50,120 nucleotides of DNA from Bacteroidaceae bacterium (GTDB lineage Bacteria; Bacteroidota; Bacteroidia; Bacteroidales; Bacteroidaceae). Position 1 is the stretch's first letter. Every line of letters begins with the position of its first letter. The translations under genes and the position numbers were made by a program. A model generated the notes under the pieces. It saw nothing but the letters and a program-made list of their open reading frames with translations, was not told the DNA's origin and ran no database searches. The stretch is taken from the NCBI GenBank assembly GCA_017649485.1, contig JAGCGS010000067.1:1-50120 (forward strand). The letters run 5' to 3'. Positions 8,341-17,570 of the stretch are shown here, piece by piece.

Positions 8341-9102
8341 ATGCCTATATCAAAGAATAAAATCAAGTATATCCGTTCATTGGAGCAAAAGAAAATACGT
8401 CGTGAAGAGGGTGTTTTCGTAGCAGAAGGTCCCAAGCTGACAGGCGATTTGTTAGGCCATTTTCCCTGTCGCTACCTGCTGGCTACCTCCGACTGGTTGG
8501 CGTCTCACCCTATGGCGCAGGCAGATGAAAAGGAAGTTGCTTCCTTTGAAGAATTGCAAAAAGCCAGTTTACTGAAAACCCCTCAAGATGTGATTGCCGT
8601 GTTTGAACAACGCCAGGAACAGGTTGACGCTTCCGTGATAGAGCATCAGTTATGCCTTGCCCTTGATGATGTATAAGACCCTGGCAACTTAGGCACTATC
8701 ATCCGCATAGCTGATTGGTTTGGCATAAATTACATATTCTGTTCTTTAGGTACTGCGGATGTGTATAACCCCAAGGTGGTGCAGGCCACAATGGGGGCTT
8801 TGGCACGTGTGCACGTGCATTATCAATCTCTGACTGACCTGATTAGCCATCTACAAGATGTGCCTGTATATGGAACTTTCCTGGATGGTAGCAATATCTA
8901 CATGCAGCCATTGAGTCAGACGGGCTTGATTGTGATGGGGAATGAGGGAAACGGAATTACCCCAGCCGTTCGAAGCTTGATTAACAAGAAGTTGTACATA
9001 CCGAATTACCCCACAGGAAGAGAAACTTCAGAGTCGTTGAATGTAGCTGTAGCTACAGCTATAACTTGTGCGGAGTTTAGGAGAAGGATTATTGCTCCTT
9101 AG
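8341..9102 (+). pseudogene. SpoU/TrmH-family RNA 2'-O-methyltransferase broken by one stop codon
   Basis: The frame encodes a full-length SpoU-type rRNA/tRNA methyltransferase (about 253 codons), except for a TAA at 8674-8676. Before it are the substrate-binding domain start ISKNKIKYIRSLEQKKIRREEG and VAEGPKL (8341-8673). After it the same frame continues with motif 1 DPGNLGTIIRIADWFGI and the knot motifs GLIVMGNEGNGI and IPNYPTGRETSESLNVAVA to the stop at 9100-9102. Homologues have a residue (often Q) in LALDDVxDPGNLGTI, so a CAA to TAA change explains the break. Unless the stop is a sequencing error, the catalytic C-terminal half is not made from the normal start. Alternative starts are 8335 (ATG) and 8320 (TTG). 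The 3' end overlaps the convergent gene by 14 nt. Confidence 0.85.
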
Positions 9103-9871
9103 CATGCAGACGAATCAGTGACACACTATCAGCCAGCAACATACGATTCTCACTCTGTTCAGGAAGATAGAAGAAACCATACACTTCACGGATGCGTCCA
9201 TATTCATTGCTATAGAGCGTTAGGGTATGCTTGCCATCAGATAAGACACGATGCCACTCACTGATGACACTATCGTTGCGATAGCGGATAGACAGTGCCA
9301 CCAAAGCTGCCTCATCTGTACTGATGCGTTTTGTGGCATTGAAATAGCGGAAACGGACATTGAGTCGCAAGGTATCTCGCTCCTCAAAATTCTCGTCATT
9401 GAGATATTCGAAAGTCAAACGATTGTCATAAGGACTATTCGTCAAGCTGAACATAGGTACTCCTGACCAGATATTCACACTGTCGCCTCTTTGCGTAACA
9501 CTACTACCATTTCCACTGATGGCGATAGAGCGTTCCAAAGCCGTCTTCTCGTCCTGTATGCGCTTGATAACTCGCTGATAAACCTTTTCAAAGGCATCGG
9601 GATTTCTGGAATACCAGGCCAATGTAGAGTCGAACTGTTCCTCTGTGGTGTGGTGTTTCTCGAAAGCCGACATATAGTAAATGGTAGCCTTGTACTTGTT
9701 CGATGGTGCCTCTAAATCGCCTAATGCCTTCGCCACATGATAGTCGTATAGCAACGATTCCATCTGACTATCGCTCAAAATATCGTCAGGACGCTCAGGA
9801 CCACAGGCCAAGAAGCATGCCGAAAGAAACAACATGCTCAGGCACAATGGTATGTAGCGCATCAGCTTCAT
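9089..9871 (-). CDS. DUF4296 lipoprotein
   Basis: Lipoprotein of 260 residues with a SpII signal (MKLMRYIPLCLSMLFLSAC, then LAC) and the DUF4296 region right after it (DDILSDSQMESLLYDYHVAKAL, with a following helix-rich part). The function of the family is unknown. A longer frame starts upstream at 9958, but ATG 9871 is preferred because it forms an ATGA overlap with the lspA stop, the usual mark of translational coupling, and begins a proper signal peptide. It is the last gene of the ileS / dksA-like / lspA operon. This arrangement is common in Bacteroidales, so the lipoprotein may depend on LspA for its own maturation. Confidence 0.82.
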   Translation of the reverse strand: MKLMRYIPLCLSMLFLSACFLACGPERPDDILSDSQMESLLYDYHVAKALGDLEAPSNKYKATIYYMSAFEKHHTTEEQFDSTLAWYSRNPDAFEKVYQRVIKRIQDEKTALERSIAISGNGSSVTQRGDSVNIWSGVPMFSLTNSPYDNRLTFEYLNDENFEERDTLRLNVRFRYFNATKRISTDEAALVALSIRYRNDSVISEWHRVLSDGKHTLTLYSNEYGRIREVYGFFYLPEQSENRMLLADSVSLIRLHAKEQ

Positions 9872-10497
9872 GACTTCTTGGTTTTCAGCACATCGAAAGC
9901 ATGATTCACATACTTGCTGTAACAAATCAGCAGGGCCACTATACCCACTGATATGCAAGAATCGGCGAAGTTAAAAATCGGACTGAAAAACACAAAATGA
10001 TCCCCTCCTACAAAAGGCATCCACGCAGGCCATTCTGTTTCTATGAGTGGGAAATAGAACATATCCACCACTTTGCCAAAGAGCAGAGGAGCATATCCAC
10101 CGCCCTCAGGCATGAATGTGGCTATTTGTGAGAAGGTACTCTCGGAGAATATCACACCATACAGCACGCTATCGATGATATTACCTACTGCACCTGTCAG
10201 AATCAGACTCACACACAACAGGAAACCCATCTTCAGATTCGCCTTCACGAACTTATACAGGCACCAGATGAGTATGGCGACAGCTATGATACGAAACAGG
10301 GTAAGAAACAGCTTGCCAAAAATCTGCATACCAAAAGCCATACCGTTGTTTTCGGTAAAAAAGATATAACACCAATCCGTCACATGAATGCTCTCATGCA
10401 GATACATATGCGTCTTAATGTAAATCTTTATGACTTGGTCTATAACCAGCAGTAATACAATCAGTAAAGAAAACAGTTTCCCCTTGTTTTTTTTCAT
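9868..10497 (-). CDS. lspA: Lipoprotein signal peptidase (signal peptidase II)
   Basis: Inner-membrane aspartic peptidase that cleaves the signal of prolipoproteins before the lipidated cysteine. 209 residues, longer than the roughly 160 of E. coli, as is usual in Bacteroidetes. Four membrane segments are visible. Family motifs present: NNGMAFGM (about residue 55), GAVGNIIDSVLYG with the first catalytic Asp, and FNFADSCISVG with the second. An inserted loop (EGGGYAPLLFGKVVDMFYFP) lies between the two aspartates. It overlaps the DUF4296 lipoprotein gene by 4 nt and follows the dksA-like gene after 22 nt. Confidence 0.95.
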   Translation of the reverse strand: MKKNKGKLFSLLIVLLLVIDQVIKIYIKTHMYLHESIHVTDWCYIFFTENNGMAFGMQIFGKLFLTLFRIIAVAILIWCLYKFVKANLKMGFLLCVSLILTGAVGNIIDSVLYGVIFSESTFSQIATFMPEGGGYAPLLFGKVVDMFYFPLIETEWPAWMPFVGGDHFVFFSPIFNFADSCISVGIVALLICYSKYVNHAFDVLKTKKS

Positions 10498-10519
10498 CGT
10501 CTATGCTCAAATAAAAAAC

Positions 10520-10891
10520 TTAACGGTTTCTTTTGGCTTCAATGCTCAAAGTAGCATGAGGCACAGCACGCAATCTTTCCGCAGGGATGAGCTTGCCCGT
10601 TTCACGGCAGATACCATACGTTTTGTTCTGGATGCGCACCAAAGCAGCTTGCAGACTCTGGATAAACTTCTGCTGGCGCTGAGCCAGACGGATGGTTTCA
10701 TCCTTTGTCAAGGCATATGCATCATCCTCTATCACTTTGTATGTGGGTGATGTGTCTTCAATACCATTGCTATCAGCCCCACTCAAGCTAGCCATCATTT
10801 GATTATAATCCTTCTGTGCCACTGCCAGCTTCTCTAAAATAATCTGCTTAAACTCCTCTAATTCGGCATCGGAGTATCTTGTCTTTTCCAT
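10520..10891 (-). CDS. TraR/DksA-like protein lacking zinc ligands
   Basis: Protein of 123 residues: an N-terminal helical hairpin, then a DksA C4-type region. Where DksA has CxxC...CxxC, this protein reads GICRETGKLIPAERLRAVP, then HATLSIEAK. Only one cysteine remains, so no zinc can be bound in the usual way. This loss is typical of Bacteroidetes members and the fold is probably kept. DksA-type proteins insert a coiled coil into the secondary channel of RNA polymerase, often with ppGpp; whether this one does is not known. Start ATG 10891 is chosen over an in-frame TTG two codons upstream. It lies between ileS and lspA with 28-nt and 22-nt gaps, hence in the same operon. Confidence 0.85.
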   Translation of the reverse strand: MEKTRYSDAELEEFKQIILEKLAVAQKDYNQMMASLSGADSNGIEDTSPTYKVIEDDAYALTKDETIRLAQRQQKFIQSLQAALVRIQNKTYGICRETGKLIPAERLRAVPHATLSIEAKRNR

Positions 10892-10919
10892 ACGCAATAT
10901 TTAGATAAAAGGTAAAATA

Positions 10920-13900
10920 TTATAATTTGTTAATTCTCACTTCCAGTTCAAAGTCATCCATATCAAGCTTCACGCCATCTTCAACTTTATCAACCAATGT
11001 CAGACTATTACCTAACACCTGATTGCAGATATAGTCCTTAAATGCCAACACAGCATTATCGGTTAAGTTGTTCTTAGACAATTTGATATCTATCTTGTCA
11101 GTAATTTCCAAACCACTTTGCTTACGCAAGTTCTGAATGCGGTTAACCAATTCGCGAGCTACACCTTCCTGACGCAACTCCTCAGTGATAGTCACCTCAA
11201 GTGCTACAGTCAACTTGCCCTCATTAGCAACCAACCATCCTGGAATATCCTCGCTGAAGATCTCCACATCAGTAGCATCTACCACAGCTTCTACTCCATC
11301 CAACAAGAAAGTAAACTTGCCTTCGCTTTCCATGCGGTTGATATCCTCCTGACTCATACCAGCTACAGCAGCTGCTACGGCTTTCATCTGTTTACCGAAC
11401 TTAGGACCCAGCTTCTTGAAGTCGCACTTCACTTTCTTCACTAAGATACCAGTCGCATTATCCACGAAGTTCAATTCCTTCACATTCACCTCATTCTTCA
11501 CCAAGTCTTTCACGGCTTCGATATGGGCACGTTGATTCTCATCGTTCACCGGCACCATCACGCTTTGTAGTGGTTGACGCACCTTGATGTTTACCTTACG
11601 ACGCAAAGCCAACACCATAGAGGTAATCTGCTGAGCCATCTCCATACGAGCTTCCAACTCCTTATCAATCAAGTTTTCATCACATACAGGGAACTTAGCC
11701 AAGTGTACAGACTCCACATGATCCCTACCTGTTACGGCAATCAAATCTATATACAGTTTATCGGCATAGAATGGTGAGAATGGGGCCATCAGCTTCGCAA
11801 TAGTTTCCAAACATGTGTAAAGAGTCTGATATGCAGCCAGCTTGTCCTGTGTCATTCCCCCACCCCAGAAACGCTTGCGATTCAGGCGAACATACCAGTT
11901 GCTCAGGTTATCGTTCACAAAGTCCTGAATCAGTCGTCCAGCCTTCGTAGGCTCATAGTCATCCAGGTTGGCATCCACATTCATGATGAGTGTATTCAAT
12001 TCAGAGAGAATCCAACGATCAATCTCAGGACGCTCATTGATAGGTACTTCTTCCTCTGCATAAGTGAAACCATCCACATTAGCATAGAGTGCCAAGAAAG
12101 AATATGTATTATATAAAGTTCCGAAGAACTTGCGACGCACTTCCTCCACACCATCCACATCGAACTTCAGGTTGTCCCAAGGAGACGAGTTGGTAAGCAT
12201 ATACCAACGTACAGGGTCAGAGCCGAATTTTTCAATCACGCCAAACGGATCAACGGCATTGCCCAATCGCTTCGACATCTTCTCTCCATTCTTATCGAGC
12301 ACCAAACCATTGGAAATGACGTTCTTGAATGACACATTGTCGAATACCATTGTAGCAATGGCATGCAAAGTGAAAAACCAACCACGAGTCTGATCAACAC
12401 CCTCAGCAATGAAATCAGCAGGGAATACCTTACCACTGTCGAGCAATTCTTTGTTCTCAAAAGGATAGTGAATCTGAGCATAAGGCATAGAGCCAGAGTC
12501 GAACCAAACATCTATCAAGTCAGTCTCACGCTTCATAGGTTTACCGGAAGCAGACACCAAAGTGATATCATCTACAAACGGACGATGCAGGTCTATTTTG
12601 TCGTAGTTTTCAGTTGTATAAACACCAGGTACAAAACCTGCGTCTTTATATGGGTTAGAGGTCATCACACCTGCTTCAACAGACTTTTCAATCTCATTGT
12701 AAAGCTGCTCCGCACTCTCAATGCAAATCTCCTCACTATTGTCCTCTGTACGCCAGATAGGTAATGGAGTACCCCAGTAACGAGAACGACTCAGATTCCA
12801 ATCATTCAAATTCTCTAACCACTTACCAAAACGCCCAGTACCAGTACTTTCTGGCTTCCAATTAATGTTCTTATTTAACTCTATCATGCGTTCCTTGCAA
12901 GCCGTAGAACGGATGAACCAACTATCAAGAGGATAGTAGAGCACAGGCTTGTCGGTACGCCAGCAATGCGGATAATTGTGCACATGCTTCTCAATCTTAA
13001 ATGCCAGATTGTCGGCTTTCATCCTCATGCAAATGTAGATATCCAAGCTCTCTGCGGAACCTGAAGCCTTGTCGTCATATTTTCCGTCAATGGTAAATTG
13101 TGGGTCGTAAGCATTCTTCACCCAACGAGCCTCATAATCCTTGTAGATATCGTAATTAACACATTGCTGAACAAATGCTTCATCCAAGTCAGCGGTATCG
13201 AAGAACTTACCTGTCAAGTCCACCATTGGGCGATACTCACCTTTCTTGGTGTACATAAAAATCGGTGGGATACCAGCATTACGAGCCACGAAAGCATCGT
13301 CAGCACCAAAGGTGGGAGCAATATGCACGATACCAGTACCATCTTCAGTGGTTACATAGTCACCAGGAATCACACGGAAAGCCTTATCAGCAGCTTCATG
13401 CCACTTGCCTTCAGCATCCACCTCCACAGGCTTCACAAACTTCAGCAGTTGTTCGTATTTCATGCCCAACAAGTCAGTACCCTTATACTCACCTACCACT
13501 TTGAAAGGCACCACCTTGTCACCCTTCTTATAATTTTCCAAAGGCAAGTTCTCACCCTTCTGGTTGAAGTGTGTATAAAGCAAAGCCTTTGCCAAAACAG
13601 CCGTAATAGGCTCGCCTGTATAACTGTTATAACTCTGCACAGCTACATAGTCAATCTTTGGTCCCACACAGAGAGCCGTATTTGAAGGTAATGTCCAAGG
13701 AGTGGTTGTCCAAGCGATGAACACAGGAGTACCCCACTCTGCCATCTCTGGCTTTGGGTCAAGCATCTTGAACTGAGCCACAACGGTGGTATCTTTCACA
13801 TCGCGATAGCAGCCCGGAAGGTTCAACTCGTGTGAGCTTAAACCTGTACCTGCTGCAGGTGAATAAGGCTGAATGGTATAACCCTTGTAGAGCAAGCCCT

Positions 13901-14411
13901 TCTTGTAAAGCTGTCCCAAAAGCCACCACAGAGTCTCTATGTAACGGTTGTCATAAGTGATATATGGATCATCAGTATCTACCCAGTAACCCATCTTATG
14001 CGTCAAGTCTGTCCATTCCTTGGTAAACTTCATCACATCCTTGCGACAAGCAGCATTATACTCCTGCACGGTGATGGTTTTTCCAATATCTTCTTTGGTG
14101 ATTCCCAGGGCTTTCTCCACGCCTAACTCAACAGGCAGTCCGTGGGTATCCCAACCAGCCTTACGCTTTACCTGGAATCCCTTCATGGTCTTGTATCGGC
14201 AGAAAATATCTTTGATGGAGCGTGCCATAACATGATGGATGCCTGGCATACCATTGGCAGAGGGAGGACCTTCATAGAAAACGTATGAGGGACAGCCTTC
14301 ACGTTCTGTCATACTCTTCTCAAAGATATGGTTTTTCTCCCAATCAGCCAACACTTGCTTGTTGATATCCGACAGGTCAAAACCTGCATATTCAGCAAAT
14401 TTCTTACTCAT
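10920..14411 (-). CDS. ileS: Isoleucyl-tRNA synthetase
   Basis: Class I aminoacyl-tRNA synthetase charging tRNA-Ile, 1163 residues, within the range for Bacteroidetes and eukaryotic-like IleRS. The HIGH-type motif appears as MPGIHHVMAR (about residues 55-64) and the KMSKS motif as GEKMSKRLGN (about 707-716). The large insertion between them is the CP1 editing domain, and a long C-terminal anticodon-binding region follows. The frame is open 71 codons further upstream, but MSKKFAEY at 14411 is the natural start because the promoter lies at 14450-14480, inside that extension. First gene of the ileS / dksA-like / lspA / DUF4296 operon. No T-box leader is visible. Confidence 0.96.
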   Translation of the reverse strand: MSKKFAEYAGFDLSDINKQVLADWEKNHIFEKSMTEREGCPSYVFYEGPPSANGMPGIHHVMARSIKDIFCRYKTMKGFQVKRKAGWDTHGLPVELGVEKALGITKEDIGKTITVQEYNAACRKDVMKFTKEWTDLTHKMGYWVDTDDPYITYDNRYIETLWWLLGQLYKKGLLYKGYTIQPYSPAAGTGLSSHELNLPGCYRDVKDTTVVAQFKMLDPKPEMAEWGTPVFIAWTTTPWTLPSNTALCVGPKIDYVAVQSYNSYTGEPITAVLAKALLYTHFNQKGENLPLENYKKGDKVVPFKVVGEYKGTDLLGMKYEQLLKFVKPVEVDAEGKWHEAADKAFRVIPGDYVTTEDGTGIVHIAPTFGADDAFVARNAGIPPIFMYTKKGEYRPMVDLTGKFFDTADLDEAFVQQCVNYDIYKDYEARWVKNAYDPQFTIDGKYDDKASGSAESLDIYICMRMKADNLAFKIEKHVHNYPHCWRTDKPVLYYPLDSWFIRSTACKERMIELNKNINWKPESTGTGRFGKWLENLNDWNLSRSRYWGTPLPIWRTEDNSEEICIESAEQLYNEIEKSVEAGVMTSNPYKDAGFVPGVYTTENYDKIDLHRPFVDDITLVSASGKPMKRETDLIDVWFDSGSMPYAQIHYPFENKELLDSGKVFPADFIAEGVDQTRGWFFTLHAIATMVFDNVSFKNVISNGLVLDKNGEKMSKRLGNAVDPFGVIEKFGSDPVRWYMLTNSSPWDNLKFDVDGVEEVRRKFFGTLYNTYSFLALYANVDGFTYAEEEVPINERPEIDRWILSELNTLIMNVDANLDDYEPTKAGRLIQDFVNDNLSNWYVRLNRKRFWGGGMTQDKLAAYQTLYTCLETIAKLMAPFSPFYADKLYIDLIAVTGRDHVESVHLAKFPVCDENLIDKELEARMEMAQQITSMVLALRRKVNIKVRQPLQSVMVPVNDENQRAHIEAVKDLVKNEVNVKELNFVDNATGILVKKVKCDFKKLGPKFGKQMKAVAAAVAGMSQEDINRMESEGKFTFLLDGVEAVVDATDVEIFSEDIPGWLVANEGKLTVALEVTITEELRQEGVARELVNRIQNLRKQSGLEITDKIDIKLSKNNLTDNAVLAFKDYICNQVLGNSLTLVDKVEDGVKLDMDDFELEVRINKL

Positions 14412-14449
14412 TATATCACTAATTTTATAGTTTCTCTTTAACAAGGGTG

Positions 14450-14480
14450 CAAAGATACACCTTATTTCTTTAATAACAAA
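14450..14480 (-). promoter_or_regulatory. Promoter of the ileS operon
   Basis: On the minus strand, TTTG (14477-14480), 19 nt and TATCTTTG (14450-14457) match both elements of the Bacteroidetes housekeeping promoter. The predicted leader is about 30 nt. Confidence 0.7.
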
Positions 14481-14561
14481 AAAACCACGTTGAAAAGTTT
14501 TCCCTCGGCATGATTTAGAAAATATATTGCCATTATCCTTTCTAATCCGAAAAGGGTTTTG

Positions 14562-14569
14562 TAAATTTG
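14562..14569 (+). promoter_or_regulatory. Candidate -7 box of the DUF1015-umuDC operon
   Basis: TAAATTTG matches TAnnTTTG and lies about 27 nt before the start codon at 14596. The -33 region is not an exact TTTG. Confidence 0.45.
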
Positions 14570-14595
14570 CAGTCTTAATGTAAAAATGAATAATT

Positions 14596-15843
14596 ATGGC
14601 AACAGTAAAACCATTTAAGGGCATACGCCCGCCACAAGCCCTTGTGGAGCAAGTGGCATCTCGCCCCTACGACGTTCTGAACTCTGAAGAGGCACGCCAA
14701 GAGGCCGAAGGTAACGAGAAATCCCTGTATCACATCATCAAGCCTGAGATAGATTTCGAGCCTGGCACAGACGAGCATGATCCTCGTGTGTATGAGAAGG
14801 CTGCTCAAAACTTCCAGATGTTCCAGGACAAAGGGTGGCTGGTGCAGGATGATAAGGAATATTATTATATCTATGCGCAAACCATGAACGGCAAGACTCA
14901 ATATGGACTGGTGGTGGGTGCTTATGTGCCTGACTATATGAATGGTGTCATCAAAAAACATGAACTGACACGACGCGATAAAGAGGAAGACCGCATGAAA
15001 CATGTGCGTGTGAATAATGCCAACATAGAGCCAGTGTTCTTCGCTTACCCGGATAATGCCCAGCTGGATGCCATCGTAGCTAAATATACTGTCCAGACTC
15101 CTGTATATGACTTCATTGCTCCAGGTGACGGTTTCGGACATAAGTTCTGGATTATCGACCAGCAAGCTGACATTGAAGCCATCACAAAGGCGTTTGCGGG
15201 CATTCCATACCTCTACATTGCGGATGGGCATCATCGTAGTGCAGCTGCTGCTCTGGTAGGAGCTGAAAAAGCAAGACAAAACCCAAATCACAGAGGTGAT
15301 GAGGAATACAACTACTTTATGGCTGTAGCATTCCCTGCTTCTCAACTTACCATCATCGACTATAATCGTGTGGTGAAGGACCTTAACGGTCTCTCTGATG
15401 CTGAGTTCCTCAATGCCCTTAAAGAGCATTTTGACATGCAGGAGATGGGTGCGGAGATTTACAAGCCTACTCACCTGCACAATTTCTCACTCTACTTAGG
15501 TGGCAAATGGTATAGCCTCACGGCTAAGCCTGACACTTACAACGACAATGATCCCATCGGTGTTTTAGATGTAACCATCTCATCTAATCTGATTCTTAAC
15601 AAGATTTTAGGCATCAAGGACTTACGTTCCGACAAGCGCATTGATTTCGTGGGTGGCATCCGTGGATTAGGTGAGTTAAAGCATCGTGTTGACAGTGGTG
15701 AGATGAAAGTGGCTTTGGCACTCTATCCTGTGAGTATGAAGCAGCTGATGGACATTGCCGACAGTGGTAACATCATGCCTCCCAAGACCACTTGGTTCGA
15801 GCCAAAGCTCCGTTCCGGACTTGTTATCCATAAACTGGTGTAA
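14596..15843 (+). CDS. DUF1015 family protein
   Basis: Cytosolic protein of 415 residues covering the whole DUF1015 (COG4198) family. The start MATVKPFKGIRPP is typical, as are ASRPYDVLNSEEARQEA near residue 22 and YIADGHHRSAAA near 205, the most conserved segment. The biochemical role is unknown; in many Bacteroidetes the gene lies beside serine-biosynthesis genes (serC, serA), which are not present here. Instead its stop is only 1 nt from the start of umuD, so it is the first gene of an operon with the SOS polymerase genes. It is divergent from ileS across a 184-bp spacer. Confidence 0.88.
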   Translation: MATVKPFKGIRPPQALVEQVASRPYDVLNSEEARQEAEGNEKSLYHIIKPEIDFEPGTDEHDPRVYEKAAQNFQMFQDKGWLVQDDKEYYYIYAQTMNGKTQYGLVVGAYVPDYMNGVIKKHELTRRDKEEDRMKHVRVNNANIEPVFFAYPDNAQLDAIVAKYTVQTPVYDFIAPGDGFGHKFWIIDQQADIEAITKAFAGIPYLYIADGHHRSAAAALVGAEKARQNPNHRGDEEYNYFMAVAFPASQLTIIDYNRVVKDLNGLSDAEFLNALKEHFDMQEMGAEIYKPTHLHNFSLYLGGKWYSLTAKPDTYNDNDPIGVLDVTISSNLILNKILGIKDLRSDKRIDFVGGIRGLGELKHRVDSGEMKVALALYPVSMKQLMDIADSGNIMPPKTTWFEPKLRSGLVIHKLV

Positions 15844-15844
15844 C

Positions 15845-16291
15845 ATGAGCGAATCAGTTAGGTTGGTGATGTATTCTGCAGACCTTAGCACAGAGCTGGA
15901 ACTGCAGTATTCCCCACAAGGAGTAAGAGCGGGATTTCCAAGTCCCGCTCAAGACTATACCACCGAAGCTATAGACCTGAACAAAGAGTTGGTGAGACAT
16001 CCCTCCACCACATTCTATGCCCGTTGTGTAGGCGACTCAATGAGGGATAGCGGTATTGATGATGGTGACTTGCTGGTGATTGACAAGAGTTTGGAGCCAC
16101 AGGAAGGCAATGTGGTGGTGGCTTTCTTAGATGGCGAGTTTACCCTGAAACGCATCCATGTGAACCACGAGCAGAATTGCCTCATGCTGATGCCTTCCAA
16201 TCCCAACTACCAACCCATCAAAGTAACAGAAGACAACCACTTTATCATCTGGGGCGTTGTAACCTATAACATCAAACGACAACGGTTTTAG
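15845..16291 (+). CDS. umuD: DNA polymerase V subunit UmuD
   Basis: LexA-like self-cleaving accessory protein, 148 residues. The likely cleavage bond is Ala29-Gly30 (GVRAGFPSPA). The catalytic serine lies in VGDSMRDSGI (Ser65) and the general-base lysine in GEFTLKRI (Lys102), matching E. coli Ser60/Lys97. RecA-filament-stimulated cleavage gives UmuD', which activates UmuC for translesion synthesis. A longer frame exists upstream, but ATG 15845 is taken because it follows the DUF1015 stop by one base and gives the usual family length. The stop abuts the umuC start with no gap. No LexA-type operator could be identified upstream. Confidence 0.93.
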   Translation: MSESVRLVMYSADLSTELELQYSPQGVRAGFPSPAQDYTTEAIDLNKELVRHPSTTFYARCVGDSMRDSGIDDGDLLVIDKSLEPQEGNVVVAFLDGEFTLKRIHVNHEQNCLMLMPSNPNYQPIKVTEDNHFIIWGVVTYNIKRQRF

Positions 16292-17566
16292 ATGTACGCT
16301 ATCATCGACTGCAACAACTTCTACGCCTCCTGTGAAAGGGTATTCAACCCAAGCCTGCGTAAGACACCCATCGTAATTCTCAGCAACAACGACGGGTGCA
16401 TTGTGGCACGCAGCAACGAGGCCAAGTCTTTAGGCATCGACATGGGCAAGCCTTTCTATCAACTGCAGGATATTCTCGAAAAAAAGGGAGTTGCCGTGTT
16501 CAGCAGCAACTACAACCTCTATGGCGATATGAGTCGTCGGGTGATGCGCATGCTCTATGACTTCTGTCCCGACGGTTTCACCCAATACAGCATCGACGAG
16601 GCATTTCTCGATCTTACAGGCATGGGTACCCCTGAAGACCTCCATCAACCTTGCATCCAACTGGCAAAAGATATCGAACGAGGCACAGGCATCCCTGTTA
16701 CCATCGGCATTGCGCCCACCAAGACCTTGGCAAAGATGGCAAGCAAATTCGGCAAGAAGCACAAAGGCTATCAAGGTTGTTGCATGATTGATACGGAGGA
16801 GAAACTCCAGAAAGCCCTAAAGCTTTTCCCCATTGAGGATGTCTGGGGCATAGGATGGCGTAATAAAGACAAACTGGATTATTATGGCATCAAAACCGCC
16901 TGGGATTTCACGCAGAAAAGCGAAGCTTGGGTCAGGAAACTGATGCATGTACCTGGGGTGCGGACATGGAAGGAATTGCGTGGCATCGACTGTATCAACA
17001 TCGATGAACTACCCCACAAGAAAAGCATCCTCACCAGCCGAAGTTTCCAGGGAGAAGGACTTTCTGAATTAGCTGATGTAGAGGAAGCTATTGCCAATTT
17101 TGCCGCTTCGTGTGTACGCAAACTCAGGGAGCAACACACCTGTTGCTCAGCCCTGATGGTGTTTGCCCACACCAGTCGTTTCCGTACCGACCTACCTGCC
17201 AGTTATCTCTATCGCAATGTGACCTTCCAAGTGCCGACCAACGATTTGCGAGAGATTGTCTCCACAGCCGTAAAAGCATTGCGCTCAGAGTGGAAACCTG
17301 ACAAATACCAATACAAGAAAGCAGGAGTGATGGTGTGGGACATCTGTCGGGATGATGCCATACAGACGGCTCTTTTCGACCCCATCGACCGAAGCAAGCA
17401 AGCAGCTCTGGCAAAAGCAATAGACGAAATCAACCGCAAAAACGGACACAACACGGTGCGTGTAGCCGTTCAAGGCTATAGCAAGAATTGGCACCTGAAG
17501 AAAGAGTACATCTCACGTCAATATACCACCAATATAGATCAGATCATCAAAGCTAAGACCGAGTAA
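16292..17566 (+). CDS. umuC: DNA polymerase V catalytic subunit UmuC (Y family)
   Basis: Error-prone Y-family polymerase, 424 residues, full length. The palm has [18 protein letters not shown] with the first metal-binding Asp at residue 6, and SIDEAFLDL (about 100-108) with the catalytic acidic pair. Helix-hairpin-helix thumb signals ([18 protein letters not shown]) follow, and the C-terminus is the UmuC-specific DUF4113-like part. It works with UmuD' on damaged templates. The start is immediately after the umuD stop. The end is 4 nt from the stop of the convergent esterase gene. Confidence 0.95.
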   Translation: MYAIIDCNNFYASCERVFNPSLRKTPIVILSNNDGCIVARSNEAKSLGIDMGKPFYQLQDILEKKGVAVFSSNYNLYGDMSRRVMRMLYDFCPDGFTQYSIDEAFLDLTGMGTPEDLHQPCIQLAKDIERGTGIPVTIGIAPTKTLAKMASKFGKKHKGYQGCCMIDTEEKLQKALKLFPIEDVWGIGWRNKDKLDYYGIKTAWDFTQKSEAWVRKLMHVPGVRTWKELRGIDCINIDELPHKKSILTSRSFQGEGLSELADVEEAIANFAASCVRKLREQHTCCSALMVFAHTSRFRTDLPASYLYRNVTFQVPTNDLREIVSTAVKALRSEWKPDKYQYKKAGVMVWDICRDDAIQTALFDPIDRSKQAALAKAIDEINRKNGHNTVRVAVQGYSKNWHLKKEYISRQYTTNIDQIIKAKTE

Positions 17567-17570
17567 CTTC

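Noticed and set aside
14412-14595. T-box or other tRNA-sensing leader before ileS
   Set aside because: The region from promoter to start is about 30 nt, with no T-box sequence (TGGNACC-like) or specifier hairpin.
14575-15480. 301-codon minus-strand frame
   Set aside because: Antisense to the DUF1015 gene; hydrophobic low-information sequence with no homology I can recognise.
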